64,000 bases of DNA, taken from contig NZ_LMWH01000241.1 of the NCBI RefSeq assembly GCF_001507435.1, positions 62,001-126,000 on the forward strand, written 5' to 3'. The stretch comes from Streptomyces sp. NRRL F-5122. GTDB lineage: Bacteria > Actinomycetota > Actinomycetes > Streptomycetales > Streptomycetaceae. A program made the translations under genes and the position numbers. The first letter of the stretch is position 1. The number at the start of each line of letters is the position of its first letter. Below the pieces are notes generated by a model, which was not told where the DNA came from, did no database searches, and worked only from the letters and a program-made list of their open reading frames with translations. Of the stretch, positions 8,658 to 16,485 are shown in pieces.

Positions 8658-9791
8658 ATGCCCGGAACCGTGCTGCTGCTCGCGGCCTCACCGGCGGGCA
8701 AGGGGTGCCTGGTGGACGCGGCGTCCGTGCTTCCGGTGCTCGCGGCCGTGGCCCCGCCGGTGCTCTCCGGCACGGATACGGCGAACGTGGTCGAACTCGC
8801 CGACCCGCTCGAGCCGCAGGCCGTCCTCACCCGGCTGCGGGCCGCCGCCACCGCTCCCGGCCCGCTGACGGTGTTCCTCAGCGGACAGCTCCAGTTGGAC
8901 CGCCGCCAGCACCTGCCGCATCTGGCGCTGGCGCGCACCACCCCGGCCACGGTCCGCTACACCGGCTTCCCCTGGCACTGGATCCGCGAGGAGCTGCGGC
9001 TGCGTGTGCCCGGGACCACGACGGTGTTCGCGGATCTGCACGCGGACCCGGAGACCTGGCGCCATCTGCACACCGCACCTCTCGGCTGCGGTCCCGCCGT
9101 CCCTCTGTACGGCCGGGTGGCCCCGCCGCCGCCCCGCCGTGCGCTGGCGGTCCCCGGGTACATGAAGGCCGTGGCGACCATTCTGCGCAGCGGCCACCGC
9201 CCGGACCCGGCGACCCTGCACCACCAGGCGATGACCCGGGCACACGCGGAGACGGGCGGGCAGGGGGACATCGTGCTGGCCCCCGGCGCGCCGGTCCCGG
9301 GACGCGGCCCGCTCATGCCGCCGCCCTTCGTGCCCGTGCCGCACGTGGCCGCACCCCCGGACCCGCACGCCGCGCTCACCGCCGCCGTCCAGGACGGCCG
9401 GCACGCGGAGGCGGACCTGCTCGCCGCGCAGTGGGAGCAGATCGCGCTGCGGGCGCACGGACCCGGGTCCGAGGAGGCGCTGCACTGGATGGAGGTCCGC
9501 GCGGACCTCGCGATGCTCTCGGGCGACCCCGGCCGCAGCTGCGAGACCTGGCTCGCGGTGGCCGCCGCCCGGCTCACGGCCGGTCGGAGCCCGGCCGACC
9601 CGGCGGTGGAGGCCGCCGTCGACCGCGCGCACCACCAGTGGGGCCGCATGAGCGATCCGGAGCGGGCCCGGGCACTGGGTCCCGCGCTCGTGGCACTGCG
9701 GGAACGAGTACCGGGACGGCGCGAGGGCGCCCTGCACCACGTACAGGAGCACCTTCGCCGGCTGCAGAGCCGGCTCCAGACGCAGCCGTGA
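8658..9791 (+). CDS. Hypothetical protein resembling an inactive caspase-like domain with a helical C-terminus
   Basis: This 377-residue protein starts at an ATG with a very good GGGAGGG site. Its first 160 residues alternate strands and helices in a way that recalls caspase-like (EACC1/metacaspase) domains. LTVFLSGQLQLD stands where the catalytic-His loop (usually GHG) would be, and TTVFADLHAD where the Cys loop (usually DCCFSG) would be, so both catalytic residues appear absent. The last 130 residues are alanine-rich helices that look TPR-like. The fold call is inference from pattern only. Confidence 0.6.
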   Translation: MPGTVLLLAASPAGKGCLVDAASVLPVLAAVAPPVLSGTDTANVVELADPLEPQAVLTRLRAAATAPGPLTVFLSGQLQLDRRQHLPHLALARTTPATVRYTGFPWHWIREELRLRVPGTTTVFADLHADPETWRHLHTAPLGCGPAVPLYGRVAPPPPRRALAVPGYMKAVATILRSGHRPDPATLHHQAMTRAHAETGGQGDIVLAPGAPVPGRGPLMPPPFVPVPHVAAPPDPHAALTAAVQDGRHAEADLLAAQWEQIALRAHGPGSEEALHWMEVRADLAMLSGDPGRSCETWLAVAAARLTAGRSPADPAVEAAVDRAHHQWGRMSDPERARALGPALVALRERVPGRREGALHHVQEHLRRLQSRLQTQP

Positions 9792-9842
9792 CGCCGAGCG
9801 GCCCTGCGCGGGCGCGCCGGCCGGGGGCGGATGACGGCGCGG

Positions 9843-11084
9843 TCAGGCCGGCGACAGGTGCGCCAGCGCGCCCGACACCATGGCGCGCACGCCGGGTGCG
9901 ACCGTGGACAGGTCGGGCGCGAAGCGGGGGCTGTGGTTGCTCGGCACCGCCGCGAACTTCTCCATGAGGTCCGCGCCGGGCGCCGCCTCCCAGACCGCGG
10001 CCGGAGTGCTGGTCACGAACCAGTACGCGTACGGGACGCCGTCCGGTGCCAGTTCGGAGAAGTCCTCGCTGCCCATCGCCGGGCCGGGGTCGAAGACGGT
10101 GCCCGGGCCGAACACCTCACCGTGCACGGCGGTGACGCGGCGGTCGGTGTCGGCGTCGTTGACCGTGACCGGGAAGTCGGCGCCGACGGTCACCTCGGGC
10201 TCGCGCGGACAGCCCGCGGCCAGGCACTCGCCCGCCGCGATGCGCTGGATCGCGGCGACCATCCGGTCGCGGACCCCGGCCGACTGGGTGCGCAGGTTCA
10301 GCGCGATGCGCGCGTGCGACGGGATGATGTTGTTGCCGGTGCCCGCCTCGATCCGGCCCACGGTCAGCACCGCCGCGTCACGCGGCGCGACCTCGCGGCT
10401 GACGACGGTCTGCAGCCGGGTGACGAGGTAGGCGGCCGTCACCACGGGGTCCACCGTCGACTCCGGGCGCGAGCCGTGACCGCCCCGGCCGTGCACGACG
10501 ATGTCCACGTCCGTGGACGCGGACAGGATCAGTCCCGGGGAGTGCGCGTAGAGACCGGCCGGGCCCGGGGCCGCGTGCTGGGCGAGCAGGACGTCGGGGC
10601 GCGGGACGCGGTCGTACAGACCGTCCGCGACCATCGCGCGGGCCCCCTGACCGCTCTCCTCGGCGGGCTGGCCCACCACGACCAGCGTGCCCGACCAGGC
10701 GTCGCGCCCGGCGGCCAGCGCCCCGGCCGCCCCCGCCAGCCAGGTGACGTGCAGATCGTGCCCGCAGGCGTGCATCACGCCCGGTACCTGCGAGGCATAC
10801 GGCAGACCCGTCTCCTCGGCGACCGGAAGCGCGTCCATGTCGGCGCGCAGCAGGACGGTGGGCCCGTCGCCGTTGCGCAGCACTCCGACGATCCCGGTGC
10901 CGCCGACGCCCTCGGCGGTGTCGTAGCCGGCCGTGCGCAGAAGTTCGGCGAGCTTCCCGGCGGTGCGGTGCTCACGCAGTGAAAGTTCGGGGTGGCGGTG
11001 CAGATCCCGGTAGCACTCCTCCAGGGCGGCGGTCGGGAGGTCGGCGGTGAGGTCCAGCGCGGTACGTGCGGCGGGAGAGGTCAC
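9843..11084 (-). CDS. M20 family amidohydrolase (aminoacylase/hippurate hydrolase type)
   Basis: This 413-residue metallopeptidase-family enzyme shows RADMDALPVAEETG, MHACGHDLHVTWLAGAA, GQPAEESGQGA and HGRGGHGSRPESTVDP, which carry the metal ligands and the dimerisation-domain signature. A late conserved ligand lies in PAMGSEDFSELAP. The family removes N-acyl groups from amino acids or related amides, using one or two Zn, Mn or Co ions in the cytoplasm. I took the GTG at 11084; a TTG at 11138 would add 18 residues but is a poorer start. It has no obvious operon partner. Confidence 0.92.
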   Translation of the reverse strand: MTSPAARTALDLTADLPTAALEECYRDLHRHPELSLREHRTAGKLAELLRTAGYDTAEGVGGTGIVGVLRNGDGPTVLLRADMDALPVAEETGLPYASQVPGVMHACGHDLHVTWLAGAAGALAAGRDAWSGTLVVVGQPAEESGQGARAMVADGLYDRVPRPDVLLAQHAAPGPAGLYAHSPGLILSASTDVDIVVHGRGGHGSRPESTVDPVVTAAYLVTRLQTVVSREVAPRDAAVLTVGRIEAGTGNNIIPSHARIALNLRTQSAGVRDRMVAAIQRIAAGECLAAGCPREPEVTVGADFPVTVNDADTDRRVTAVHGEVFGPGTVFDPGPAMGSEDFSELAPDGVPYAYWFVTSTPAAVWEAAPGADLMEKFAAVPSNHSPRFAPDLSTVAPGVRAMVSGALAHLSPA

Positions 11085-11235
11085 GGGGCCAGGGTATGCG
11101 CCGGGCCGTTCACCGGCGTCGAGGCTGTCGAAGCTCAACTCGGCACTTGAAGAAGGTGGCCGCCGGCGGGAGGGGGGTCTCCGCCGGCGGCCGTCGCCCG
11201 GGTTGTCCCGTCGCCGCCCGCCTTGTCCGGTCGGT

Positions 11236-11403
11236 TCAGCGCGAGTCCTGAGCGACGTGCTGGGCGGGCAGTGGTTCTGTCGCCCTGGCCGGGCCCGTGT
11301 TGGCCGCCGTGATCAGGGCGGCCACGGCCACGACGGCTGCGGCGAGTCCTCTGGCGTAGCGGGGCGAAATACGTCCGCGGTGAACGGAAAGGCGTCCGAG
11401 CAC
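11236..11403 (-). CDS. Small secreted peptide (55 residues)
   Basis: A GTG start at 11403 with a GCGAGG site about nine bases upstream gives 55 residues. A basic N-terminus (LGRLSVHRGRISPRYARG) precedes the hydrophobic core LAAAVVAVAALITAA and a likely signal-peptidase site at GPARA. That leaves a mature peptide of about 14 residues, TEPLPAQHVAQDSR. It is divergent from the XRE-TPR regulator, with operator-like palindromes between them. The arrangement resembles peptide/receptor pairs of RRNPP systems, although this is inference and no such family has been confirmed here. Confidence 0.65.
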   Translation of the reverse strand: MLGRLSVHRGRISPRYARGLAAAVVAVAALITAANTGPARATEPLPAQHVAQDSR

Positions 11404-11433
11404 GGCAACCGACCTCGCAATGACAGCGACGGA

Positions 11434-11454
11434 TTAAGCAAGCTTAAAGCGCTT
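11434..11454. promoter_or_regulatory. Overlapping palindromes upstream of the secreted peptide gene
   Basis: TTAAGC-AA-GCTTAA (11434-11447) overlaps AAGCGCTT (11447-11454). The segment is strikingly AT-rich for this genome and sits 31 bases upstream of the peptide start, so it could contain its promoter or an operator. Confidence 0.4.
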
Positions 11455-11522
11455 CTAACGTAGGGGGTGGGACGGCCGAACCGGAAGAGCGCCAAGGCAA
11501 GTTGGGCCCCTCGAACGCAAGA

Positions 11523-11537
11523 TTGACCTCTGGTCAA
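11523..11537. promoter_or_regulatory. Inverted repeat upstream of the XRE-TPR regulator
   Basis: TTGACCTCTGGTCAA is a perfect inverted repeat (6-base arms, 3-base spacer) centred about 51 bases ahead of the regulator ATG. TTGACC also resembles a -35 hexamer, and GATAAC at 11550-11555 could be a -10, although the spacing is long (21). It is a plausible autoregulatory site. Confidence 0.45.
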
Positions 11538-11580
11538 GAAACCGGGCTCGATAACTGTGCTTACTGGCATGATTAATCGC

Positions 11581-12924
11581 ATGGCGGAGCGAGACGACCC
11601 GGGGATCATCGGGCGCAGGGTGCAGCAACTGCGGCGCGAACGCGGCATGACACAGAAGCAGTTGGCCGAGCCCGCGTACACACCCGCCTATATCTCCACC
11701 CTGGAGGCCGGACGCGTCCGTCCCTCCGACGAGGCGCTCCGGCATCTGTCCGATCGGCTCGGTGTCGAGTTCGACGAGCTGGCCACCGGGCGCCCCGCCC
11801 ATCTCGCCACCACCCTGCGGCTCGGGCTCACCGACGCACAGCGCACCCTGGCCACCGGGGAGGCCGAGGCGGCGGCCGAGCAGTACGCCGCACTGCTGGC
11901 CGAGGCCGAGCGGCACGGCCTCGACGCCGAGCAGGCCGCCGCGCAGCTCGGACTGGGCGAGTGCGCCCTGGACGTCGGCGATCTGGCGGTGGCGCGGCGG
12001 CACTTCGAGCGTGCGGAGAAGAGCCTGGCCGACTCGCCGCTGCCCAGCCGGGTCCCGGCCCTGCGCGGCCGCGCCGTCTCCCACTACCTCGCCGGGGAAC
12101 TCCGCTACGCCTGCTACCTGCTGGAGTCGACGCTCGACGAGCTCAACCGCTCCGGACTGCACGACCCGGACGCCCTCCTGCTGCTCTACGCGAGCGCCAT
12201 AGGCCCCTACATGGACATGGGGGCGCACGCGCGTGCCGCCCAGGCGGCCGAGTTCGCCCTCGCCCTCGCGCCCCAGGTCGGCGACCCGGCACTCGTCGCA
12301 CGCATGCACCGATCCGTGGCGCGCACGCTCCTCGCGGAGGGCCGGGTCGCCGAGGCGGACGCCTCCCTCGCCAAGGCGGCCGAGCTGTACCGGCAGCTGC
12401 AGATCCGCACCGAACTGGCCAACTGCCACTGGATGCGTGGATATCTGTACGTCCAGAACGGCGAACTCGAGCGCGCGGAGAAGGAGTTGCGCGAGGCTCT
12501 CGCCATGCTCGCCGAGAAGCGGGCCGCCCTCTACAGCAGTCAGGTCGCGGTGGAGCTGGCGGACGTGCTGCACCGGCGCGGCAGGTCCGAGGAGGCCGCG
12601 GAACTGCTGCACGGCGTCCTCGGCGACATCGGCCCCGAGCGCGGCGCGGTGCACTCCGCCGCCGCGCACCGCCTCCTCGGCATCATCGCGGAGGACGCCC
12701 GGGACACGGAGGCCGCCGAGGAGCACTATGTGCGTGCGCTCAGCCTGCTGGAGAGGGCGGGCGCGGCGGGCGACCTCGCGGACCTGTGCCGACTGCTCGG
12801 CGATCTGCTGCGCCGCACCGGCCGGGTGGAGGCCGCCCTCGACGCCTACCGCACGGGCCTCGGCCACCGCACCGCGCCCGGTACGACGACCCTCGGTCCG
12901 GCCCCGGCGCAGCCACCGCTCTGA
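11581..12924 (+). CDS. XRE-family helix-turn-helix regulator with TPR repeats
   Basis: This 447-residue protein has an N-terminal XRE helix-turn-helix (RRVQQLRRERGMTQKQLA, YISTLEAGRVRPSDEALRHL; about residues 7-70) followed by about ten helical tetratricopeptide-like repeats. Examples are AEQYAALLAEAERHG, ARRHFERAEKSLADSP and AEEHYVRALSLLERAG. This is the architecture of RRNPP peptide receptors and of many Streptomyces developmental regulators. Neither the ATG at 11581 nor those at 11569 and 11557 (GTG) has a Shine-Dalgarno site, so the mRNA may be leaderless. A secreted mini-protein is encoded divergently. Confidence 0.9.
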   Translation: MAERDDPGIIGRRVQQLRRERGMTQKQLAEPAYTPAYISTLEAGRVRPSDEALRHLSDRLGVEFDELATGRPAHLATTLRLGLTDAQRTLATGEAEAAAEQYAALLAEAERHGLDAEQAAAQLGLGECALDVGDLAVARRHFERAEKSLADSPLPSRVPALRGRAVSHYLAGELRYACYLLESTLDELNRSGLHDPDALLLLYASAIGPYMDMGAHARAAQAAEFALALAPQVGDPALVARMHRSVARTLLAEGRVAEADASLAKAAELYRQLQIRTELANCHWMRGYLYVQNGELERAEKELREALAMLAEKRAALYSSQVAVELADVLHRRGRSEEAAELLHGVLGDIGPERGAVHSAAAHRLLGIIAEDARDTEAAEEHYVRALSLLERAGAAGDLADLCRLLGDLLRRTGRVEAALDAYRTGLGHRTAPGTTTLGPAPAQPPL

Positions 12925-12976
12925 CGACGGCCTGCGACCGGAACGGGGGGCGCGGACCGGGGAGCGGCGGGACACG

Positions 12977-14821
12977 CTAGGGCGTGACGATCGGGAACCC
13001 CCGGTCCGGTCGGGACACATGGGAGAACAGCCGCTTCAGCAGCTCACGGTCCCCTTCCGTTCCGATGCCCGCAAGGCCCTTGCCCGCGAACAGACCGAGC
13101 AGTTCCGGACGGGTCAGGGTGAGTGTCAGTCCCGCCTGCGGCCTCGGGGTGCGGTGCAGCGGCAGGCTGCGGTGCGTGAGGGCGCCGTGCTCCAGATTGA
13201 TCCGGTGCCGGCGCTGCTCGTCGATCACCACCAGATCGATGATCAGTCGCGGCTCGCGCGCCGCCCGGGGACCGTCGATGCGCACAGCGAGGGAATCCAG
13301 CAGCATGCCGACGGAGAGCGCCGATGTCAGCTCGGCCGAGTCGGTGGTGACGGCGGGACCGCCCGTCTCCGCCAGCAACTCCTGCGCTCCGGTGAGATAG
13401 ATGTTCCGCCAGGGCCCGTTCTCGGAGCCGTGCCCGAGCCGTTCGTACACGCCCGCCAGCGTCCTCCTCGCCTCCTCGTCGCCCGGCTCGGCGAAGACGA
13501 GGTGGTTGAGGAGGGTGGCCGCGAAGCGCAGGTCCCCGGCGTCGGCGTACCGGCGTGCGGCGGCGAGCATCGCGGTGGGGCCGCCGGCCATCTCCACGTA
13601 CCGCTCGGCGAGCGGGACCGGCGGATGTTCCCACAGATGCGCGGGGTTGCCGTCGTACCACCCCAGATAACGCTGGTAGACGGCCTTGACGTTGTGGTTG
13701 AGGGAGCCGTAGTAGCCCCGGGCGTGCCAGGCGGCCTCCAGCGCGGGCGGCAGCCGCAGCTCCTCCGCGATCTCCGGTCCCGTCAGCCCGCTGTTCAGCA
13801 GCCGCAGCGTCTGGTCGTGCAGATAGGCGTACAGGTCCCGCTGCTCCGCGAGCAGCCGGACGACGTTCTCGTGTCCCCAGGTCGGCCAGTGGTGGGAGGC
13901 GAAGGCCACGTCGTAGGCGTCGCCGAAGAAGTCGATGGCCTCGTCGAGGTAGCGGGACCAGATCCGGGCGTCGCGGACGAGGGCGCCGCGCAGGGTCAGG
14001 ATGTTGTGCAGGGTGTGGGTGACGTTCTCGGCGAGGCACAGGGCGCGCTGCTCGGTGAAGAGGAAGTTCATCTCGGCCGGAGCCTCGGTGCCCGGGGTCA
14101 GCTGGAACAGGATCCGCACCCCGTCGACGACCTCGGTCTGCCCGCTGTGCGTGATGTCGACGGTGGGCGGAACGAGGGTGACCGTACCGGTCGACACGGT
14201 CGAGCCGAGCCCCGTGCCGATCTGCCCGTCGGGCGCCTTCGGCAGCGATGCCCCGTACATGAAGTCGGCTCGCCGGGCGATCGCGGGTCCGGCGAACACG
14301 TTCTCGCTGACGGCGTGTTCCAGGAATCCGACGGGTGCGAGGACCGGCACGCCCCACTCCGCGTCGGGCGGCAGCACACCGCGGGCACCGCCGAAGTGGT
14401 CCACATGGGAGTGGGTGTAGATCAGCCCGGTGACGGGCCGCTCCCCGCGGTGCCTCCGGTAGAGCGCGAGGGCGGCCGCCGCGCACTCGCTGGAGACGAG
14501 CGGGTCGACGACGAGGACGCCGTCGTGCCCCTCCACCAGGGTCATGTTGGCCAGGTCCAGCCCGCGCACCTGGTAGACGCCCTCGGTCACCTCGTAAAGC
14601 CCCTGCCGCGCGCACAGTTGCGACTGCCGCCACAGACCGGGGTGCGCGGTGGCGGGGCAGTCGCCGTCGAGGAATCCGTAAGCGTCCGCGTCCCACACCA
14701 CCCGCCCGTCGTCGGCCGTCACCACCCCTGGCACGAGGGCGGAGACGAACCCGCGGTCGGCGTTCTCGAAGTCGGTGCGGTCCTCGAAGGGCGGCAGACC
14801 GTCATGGGGCGCGGCGTCCAT
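12977..14821 (-). CDS. Alkyl/aryl-sulfatase of the SdsA1 (metallo-beta-lactamase) type
   Basis: The protein has 614 residues. The N-terminal metallo-beta-lactamase domain has the zinc motif THSHVDHFGGARG and further ligand loops ENVTHTLHN and FASHHWPTWG. A dimerisation domain follows (LTGPEIAEELRLPPALE, ARGYYGSLNHNVKAVYQRYL), then a C-terminal SCP2-like domain that usually binds the alkyl chain. SdsA1-type enzymes hydrolyse primary alkyl sulfates such as dodecyl sulfate; many are secreted, but I see no clear signal peptide here. The ATG at 14821 follows GGAAGC. The gene converges on the XRE-TPR gene. Confidence 0.92.
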   Translation of the reverse strand: MDAAPHDGLPPFEDRTDFENADRGFVSALVPGVVTADDGRVVWDADAYGFLDGDCPATAHPGLWRQSQLCARQGLYEVTEGVYQVRGLDLANMTLVEGHDGVLVVDPLVSSECAAAALALYRRHRGERPVTGLIYTHSHVDHFGGARGVLPPDAEWGVPVLAPVGFLEHAVSENVFAGPAIARRADFMYGASLPKAPDGQIGTGLGSTVSTGTVTLVPPTVDITHSGQTEVVDGVRILFQLTPGTEAPAEMNFLFTEQRALCLAENVTHTLHNILTLRGALVRDARIWSRYLDEAIDFFGDAYDVAFASHHWPTWGHENVVRLLAEQRDLYAYLHDQTLRLLNSGLTGPEIAEELRLPPALEAAWHARGYYGSLNHNVKAVYQRYLGWYDGNPAHLWEHPPVPLAERYVEMAGGPTAMLAAARRYADAGDLRFAATLLNHLVFAEPGDEEARRTLAGVYERLGHGSENGPWRNIYLTGAQELLAETGGPAVTTDSAELTSALSVGMLLDSLAVRIDGPRAAREPRLIIDLVVIDEQRRHRINLEHGALTHRSLPLHRTPRPQAGLTLTLTRPELLGLFAGKGLAGIGTEGDRELLKRLFSHVSRPDRGFPIVTP

Positions 14822-15067
14822 GGGCCCAGCTTCCGGGCCGGGGATGCGGGAGGCCAGTGGTGGAGGCCCGTTCGAGGTCTCCGCGGACCGGCCCGCCCGC
14901 CCGGACGGGGCCCGGACGCCCGCCCCCGGCTCCGCGGCTCGTCGGCGCGCCCCCGTGGTGTGTTTCCATGTGCGACGTACGGGACCTTTACGCACGGGCG
15001 AGACGACCGGTCTGCACCACGAAGTCCGGAACGTCACAGGAACGTGAGGCGGGGCCATGGGCGAGCA

Positions 15068-15110
15068 CGTGGCGGGGGCATGACCGAGAGCGTGGCGGGG
15101 GCATGACCGA
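15068..15110 (+). repeat. 20-bp direct repeat duplicating a ribosome-site/start-codon block
   Basis: CGTGGCGGGGGCATGACCGA is present at 15068-15087 and, identically, at 15091-15110 (23-bp period). Each copy carries a G-rich ribosome-binding stretch and an ATG. The second ATG starts the sigma factor; the first starts an eight-codon ORF. Confidence 0.9.
15080..15106 (+). CDS. Eight-codon upstream ORF coupled to the sigma factor gene
   Basis: The first ATG of the duplicated block encodes MTESVAGA. Its TGA stop overlaps the sigma-factor ATG as ATGA (15103-15106). Such an arrangement would allow translational coupling or dampening of sigma synthesis. Whether it is translated is not known. Confidence 0.4.
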   Translation: MTESVAGA

Positions 15111-15606
15111 AGACGAGTTCGACGCGTTCTACGCCACCGCGTTCCCACGGCTGACCGGCCAGCTCTACGCGTTCACGGGGGATCACGGCGAGGCGCAGGA
15201 CGTCGTGCAGGAGGCCTTCGTACGGGCCTGGCACCGGCGTCGGGAGTTCCTGGCCGACGGGGCGCCCGAGGCGTGGATACGGACCGTGGCGATGCGGCTC
15301 GCGGTCAGCCGCTGGCGGCGGGCGCGGCGCTGGCTCGAATTGGTGCGCAGTACTCCGCCGCTGGAGCACACTCCGGGGCCCGGCCCCGAACGGACCGCGC
15401 TCGTCACCGCGTTGCGCAAACTGCCCGAGCCGCAGCGGATGGCCCTGGTTCTGCACCATCTGTGCGACCTCAGTGTGGAGCAGGTAGCCTCCGAGACCGG
15501 TGCCCCGGTGGGGACGGTCAAGGCCAGGTTGTCCCGGGGCCGGGCGGCGCTGGCGCGAGAGCTGGCCGTCGGCGAGGAGGAGAGGGAGGACGACCGTGTC
15601 CGATGA
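15103..15606 (+). CDS. ECF RNA polymerase sigma factor (SigE-like subfamily)
   Basis: This 167-residue sigma factor has region 2 (DEFDAFYATAFPRLTGQLYA, EAQDVVQEAFVRAWHRR, AWIRTVAMRLAVSRWRR) and region 4 (LRKLPEPQRMALVLHHLCD, EQVASETGAPVGTVKARLSRG). It belongs with the short Streptomyces SigE-type ECF factors. It overlaps the next gene by 11 bases, as is typical when the partner controls its activity. The start is the second of two identical start blocks, so its translation may be coupled to a tiny upstream ORF. Confidence 0.93.
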   Translation: MTEDEFDAFYATAFPRLTGQLYAFTGDHGEAQDVVQEAFVRAWHRRREFLADGAPEAWIRTVAMRLAVSRWRRARRWLELVRSTPPLEHTPGPGPERTALVTALRKLPEPQRMALVLHHLCDLSVEQVASETGAPVGTVKARLSRGRAALARELAVGEEEREDDRVR

Positions 15607-16327
15607 CCTCACCGCCGGGCTGCGGGCACTGGCCGAGTCCGGCCAGGCCCCGCCTCCCGTCCCCGGTGCGGAGATCCGGCGCCGTGCGGGCGTGCGCCGT
15701 CACCGCCGTCGTACGGCCGCGGCGATCGCCGGTGCCTCCGCCGCGGCGGCCTTGGGCGTCGTGGCCCTGCTGGGCTTCACCGGAGCGGACACACCTCCGT
15801 CGCGGACCTCCCCGGCCTCGATGCCGACGAGCGCGCCGAGCGCCCAGGCGGGACCCGCGGCGACGGTGGACCTGAGCCGGCGGACGCTCACCATCGGCAG
15901 GCGTCAACTTCCCGTCTCCGCGGGCACGGTGCGCGCCCAGACCCCGACCGGACGGATGACGGTCACCGCTCTGGCGAACCTGAAGACGGTGCCCGGCAAG
16001 GACGTCGGACTCAAGGGCGCCTACCGCGCCAAGGTCCGCTGGGTGGTCGAACTCCGCGGGGTGGACGGCACCACGACCTATCTCGGCGGCCTGGTGTACA
16101 ACGCCAAGGCTCCCGGCCACTACGACGTGACGAGTGGCTGGATCGGTCTGGACCTCGTCAACGCGAAGTGGCTGCACGGGCACCTGCGTGTGGGGGACGT
16201 GGTCGAGATCGAGGCCGGCGGGTCCTCGCCCGACCCGCTCCGTGGGGCCACCGAGTTCCGCGGCGCGCCCGCGGCGCCGACGCCGACCGGCACGGTCTCC
16301 TTCCTCGGCGGCACCGGCACCCCCTGA
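15596..16327 (+). CDS. Membrane-anchored sigma-factor partner with L,D-transpeptidase-like outer domain
   Basis: This 243-residue protein has a cytoplasmic N-terminus of about 45 residues (ending EIRRRAGVRRHRRR), one membrane helix (AAAIAGASAAAALGVVALLG), a Ser/Pro linker and an outer domain. That domain begins TVDLSRRTLTIGRRQLPVSA and includes QTPTGRMTV, which recalls the start of YkuD L,D-transpeptidases. The catalytic SxGC(I/V)R motif is absent. The GTG start overlaps the sigma gene and AGGGAGG precedes it. The topology suggests an anti-sigma-like regulator that senses the envelope; no zinc-binding HxxxCxxC motif is seen. Confidence 0.7.
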   Translation: MSDDLTAGLRALAESGQAPPPVPGAEIRRRAGVRRHRRRTAAAIAGASAAAALGVVALLGFTGADTPPSRTSPASMPTSAPSAQAGPAATVDLSRRTLTIGRRQLPVSAGTVRAQTPTGRMTVTALANLKTVPGKDVGLKGAYRAKVRWVVELRGVDGTTTYLGGLVYNAKAPGHYDVTSGWIGLDLVNAKWLHGHLRVGDVVEIEAGGSSPDPLRGATEFRGAPAAPTPTGTVSFLGGTGTP

Positions 16328-16346
16328 TCCCGTGAGGGGCCGGTCG

Positions 16347-16376
16347 GGCCGCTCGTCCTTTTCGGACCGAGCGGCC
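16347..16376 (+). terminator. Terminator hairpin after the sigma/partner operon
   Basis: GGCCGCTCG pairs with CGAGCGGCC around a TCC-TTTTC-GGAC inner stem. It begins 19 bases after the stop codon and is followed by AAAGG rather than a U-run. Confidence 0.65.
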
Positions 16377-16485
16377 AAAGGCCCGTTGCGCGCCGATCGA
16401 CGCCCCGGGAGTGAGCGGCCGCACGCGCACCACCGGGCGTGCGCGGCCGGCGCCCATCAGGACCGGAGGCCGTGGTGCGGACGGG

